Assembly: GCF_002860165.1 (NCBI RefSeq)
Contig: NZ_PGUZ01000022.1
Location: 44,860 to 108,859, forward strand
DNA: 64,000 nt
Source: Bacillus sp. V3-13
GTDB lineage: Bacteria; Bacillota; Bacilli; Bacillales; Cytobacillaceae
Direction of reading: 5' to 3'
The position numbers and the translations under genes are program-made. Under the pieces are notes generated by a model. The model saw nothing but the letters and a program-made list of their open reading frames with translations. It was not told the DNA's origin and did no database searches. Below, piece after piece: positions 62,109 through 64,000 of this stretch. The stretch's first letter is position 1. Each line of letters opens with the position of its first letter.

Positions 62109-63704
62109 CACGTTATAAACGATTTTCCCATCAATAACCGTCATCATGACCTTTATGCCGGCAATCTGATGCGGATCAATTTGAAATATATTTTCGGAAA
62201 GAACAGTGAAATCGGCGGTGTACCCTTCCTTAATAAGACCGCGGTCATGCTCATGGCAAATCGCATAAGCACTTCCTTTCGTGAACAAACTGACAGCTTC
62301 ATAAACCGATAACGCTTCTTCCGTCTTATATTCGATCTTTGCGGGATCATCGACGTTCGTCCTCGTTACGGCGGCATGGATGCCAAGCAGCGGATCAGCC
62401 GGTTCAATCGGCGCATCCGACCCTCCCGCGCAAGGAATGCCTGCGTCGAGCAGAGTTTTCCATGCATAGCAATATTGCATGTGTTCCTCACCAATTCGCT
62501 CGACTACCCAGGGAAAATCGGATGCTGTAAACCTTGGCTGGATATCGAGAATTAACGGGAGCTTTTTAGCGCGCCCGATTAAATCGTTCCGTAAAATCTG
62601 GGCATGGATCAGCCGGTCCCTTCCCCGGCTTTGCAAAGGGCTTTTCTCCAGTGCATTTAAAGCATACTCGAAGGCCAAATCGCCGATCGTATGAATCGCG
62701 ACAGGCATCTCGTGTTCCCTGGCATTTTTGACAATATCGAGGAGCTGTTGTTCCGTAAAAATGGCGACGCCGCTCGTTTCGGGGTCATCGGCATACGGGT
62801 GGCTGAGCAAAGCTGTTCTTCCACCCAGCGCTCCGTCCGCAAATATTTTAATTGCGCCAAACTCAATCCATTGATTTCCGCCGAGAAAAGCGCCACCCGC
62901 TTTATAGAGATCGGCGGCGACTTCATGGTGGACGAGAAGATGGGCACGGAACCTCAGTCCTTCATCTTCAATGACATGTTTAAATGTTTCATATGTCTTT
63001 TGAAAACCGCCATAATAATTTAAATCCTCCGTATGGGCCCCGGTCAGGCCAAGACGCCAGGCGTTTTTGATCGCTGCCCGCAACGCTGTTTGCAAATATT
63101 CCTCATCAACATCTGGCAGAGCAGATAAAATTAGATCCTGGGCCTGGTCCTTCAGAAGTCCGGTCAATGTCCCCGAATCATTCTTCTCAATTACCCCGCC
63201 GGGAGGACAGATTGTTGCCTCGGTTATGTTCGCCTCCTTTAAAGCCAACGAATTAGCGACTAAAGCATGGCGGCAGACACGCTTGAGTAAAACGGGATGA
63301 TTCGGAACAAGAGCATCCAGCTCCTCTCTGGAAATAACCTCAGGATTTTCCCACAGATTTTCATTCCAGCCTTCCCCGATGATCCATTTGCCCGCTGCGG
63401 TTCGATCCGCATAATCCTTGACAGCTTTAAATACAGCTTGCTTCGAGGTTTGCCTGGAAAGATCAAGTCTGATCAGCGTCTCGCCATGGCCGATCAGATG
63501 CATATGGCTGTCAACAAAGCCTGGCAACATGGTTTTTCCATGTAAATGATTGATCTCAGAAATGTCGTATTGATATTTTTCCAGCAGGCCCGCCACGGTT
63601 CCCGTTGCGATAATCGTGCCATTTTCCGTATAAACCGCTTCAACCTGCTCGCCTTCCGTCTCCATCGTATAAATCAGTCCACCATGCCAAAGCGTTCCCA
63701 TCAT
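62091..63704 (-). CDS. ytcJ: YtcJ-like amidohydrolase (amidohydrolase 3)
   Basis: 537 aa. Composite N/C-terminal beta domain around a TIM barrel. Metal-binding H-x-H in G-F-V-D-S-H-M-H, a likely metal-bridging Lys in I-K-I-F-A-D-G-A-L, His in A-I-H-T-I-G-D, and Asp in G-G-S-D-A-P-I-E-P. Related enzymes hydrolyse N-formimino or cyclic amides; the substrate is unknown. AAGGGG lies six bases before ATG 63704. No gene partner is evident. Confidence 0.9.
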   Translation of the reverse strand: MMGTLWHGGLIYTMETEGEQVEAVYTENGTIIATGTVAGLLEKYQYDISEINHLHGKTMLPGFVDSHMHLIGHGETLIRLDLSRQTSKQAVFKAVKDYADRTAAGKWIIGEGWNENLWENPEVISREELDALVPNHPVLLKRVCRHALVANSLALKEANITEATICPPGGVIEKNDSGTLTGLLKDQAQDLILSALPDVDEEYLQTALRAAIKNAWRLGLTGAHTEDLNYYGGFQKTYETFKHVIEDEGLRFRAHLLVHHEVAADLYKAGGAFLGGNQWIEFGAIKIFADGALGGRTALLSHPYADDPETSGVAIFTEQQLLDIVKNAREHEMPVAIHTIGDLAFEYALNALEKSPLQSRGRDRLIHAQILRNDLIGRAKKLPLILDIQPRFTASDFPWVVERIGEEHMQYCYAWKTLLDAGIPCAGGSDAPIEPADPLLGIHAAVTRTNVDDPAKIEYKTEEALSVYEAVSLFTKGSAYAICHEHDRGLIKEGYTADFTVLSENIFQIDPHQIAGIKVMMTVIDGKIVYNVEKPEA

Positions 63705-63849
63705 TCATTTCCCCTTGCTGTTCCATTTGAAAATGCAGACGGAATACGCCTGCATTTTTTGAATAAAAAAGTATACCAAATATCACGAAAAAATAATCAT
63801 GCAAATTGAAGATGCCGGTCACTGGCATGGACCTTCAATCTGGAATAGG

Positions 63850-64000
63850 ACTTACCTCATTTTGTCATTATCTTGATGAAGGACGTTTCCCCGGCTAACT
63901 TACACAATTTGTCCTTCATCACCTGGATGAAGGACTCTTCCCCAGCTCACTTACCTCTTTTTGTCCTTCATCACCTGGATGAAGGACGTTTCCCCAGCTC
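63850..64000. repeat. Tandem ~52-bp hairpin repeat at the right edge
   Basis: The palindrome GTCCTTCATC-ACCTG-GATGAAGGAC occurs at 63911-63935 and 63963-63987. A decayed copy is at about 63862-63884. Units are joined by a CCCC(A/G)GCT(C/A)ACTTAC linker. It continues beyond the window, so its size is unknown. No ORF. The gap from 63705 holds only this and the ytcJ upstream region. Confidence 0.85.

Overview
This window is chromosomal DNA of a low-to-mid GC, spore-forming Bacillaceae, a relative of Bacillus subtilis but not B. subtilis itself. The gene content and order match the ysdB / infC-rpmI-rplT / thrS / dnaI-dnaB / gapB / polA / phoPR / citZ-icd-mdh / pfkA-pyk / accDA / dnaE / argGH / ackA / sppA neighbourhood of Bacillus. 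Sporulation genes (ytrH, ytrI, ytfJ/gerW, ytaF, ytxC) support a spore former. Nearly everything is on the minus strand; the plus-strand genes are ysdB, ytvI, ytrH-ytrI, ytpI, a Xaa-Pro peptidase, a UspA protein, a 104-aa unknown and nadK2. I see no rRNA, tRNA, prophage, IS transposase, CRISPR or defence island.

Layout. 0-5.8 kb: translation genes (ysdA, rplT, rpmI, and infC with an AUU start and an L20-type leader; thrS with a T-box). 5.8-10.7 kb: replication restart and regulation (ytxC, dnaI, dnaB, nrdR, a 133-aa unknown, speD). 11-22 kb: gapB, coaE-ytaF-mutM-polA, hflKC, phoPR. 22-33 kb: a MaoC-like protein, the TCA genes mdh-icd-citZ, ytwI, ytvI, fxsA, and pyk-pfkA. 33-45 kb: accDA, a GntR regulator, malic enzyme, dnaE, ytrHI, nrnA, ytpI, ytoI. 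45-64 kb: ytkL, a peptidase, ald, uspA, argGH, moaB-ecsC, ackA, ytxK, tpx, ytfJ-ytfI-yteJ-sppA, nadK2, rarD, ytcJ. Glycolysis (pfkA, pyk), gluconeogenesis (gapB), the TCA branch, acetate overflow (ackA) and fatty-acid entry (accDA) lie together. Their upstream regions carry CcpN-like sites (gapB), cre-like sites (citZ, ackA) and ARG-box-like sites (argG), so central carbon and nitrogen regulation can largely be read from the sequence.

The unexplained material is intergenic. (1) A ~170-bp element occurs three times almost identically (10.9, 22.9 and 52.1 kb), and a modular variant of it lies at 43.1 kb. All four copies end against the U-tract of a terminator that belongs to an opposing gene, and two start exactly on the TAA stop codon of the neighbouring gene. 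(2) A 23-unit, 20-bp tandem array (29.1-29.56 kb) lies in the probable 3' UTR of the pfkA-pyk-fxsA transcript. A looser 21-nt array with a similar core is at 3.2 kb, and a hairpin repeat of about 52 bp runs off the right edge. (3) The leaders of speD (a helix that could hide the Shine-Dalgarno) and pfkA (mutually exclusive terminator and anti-terminator) look like uncharacterised cis-regulatory RNAs. No undescribed multi-gene protein system was found. Start codons were chosen from Shine-Dalgarno spacing and family N-termini; about a third of the genes appear to start with GTG, TTG or ATT.
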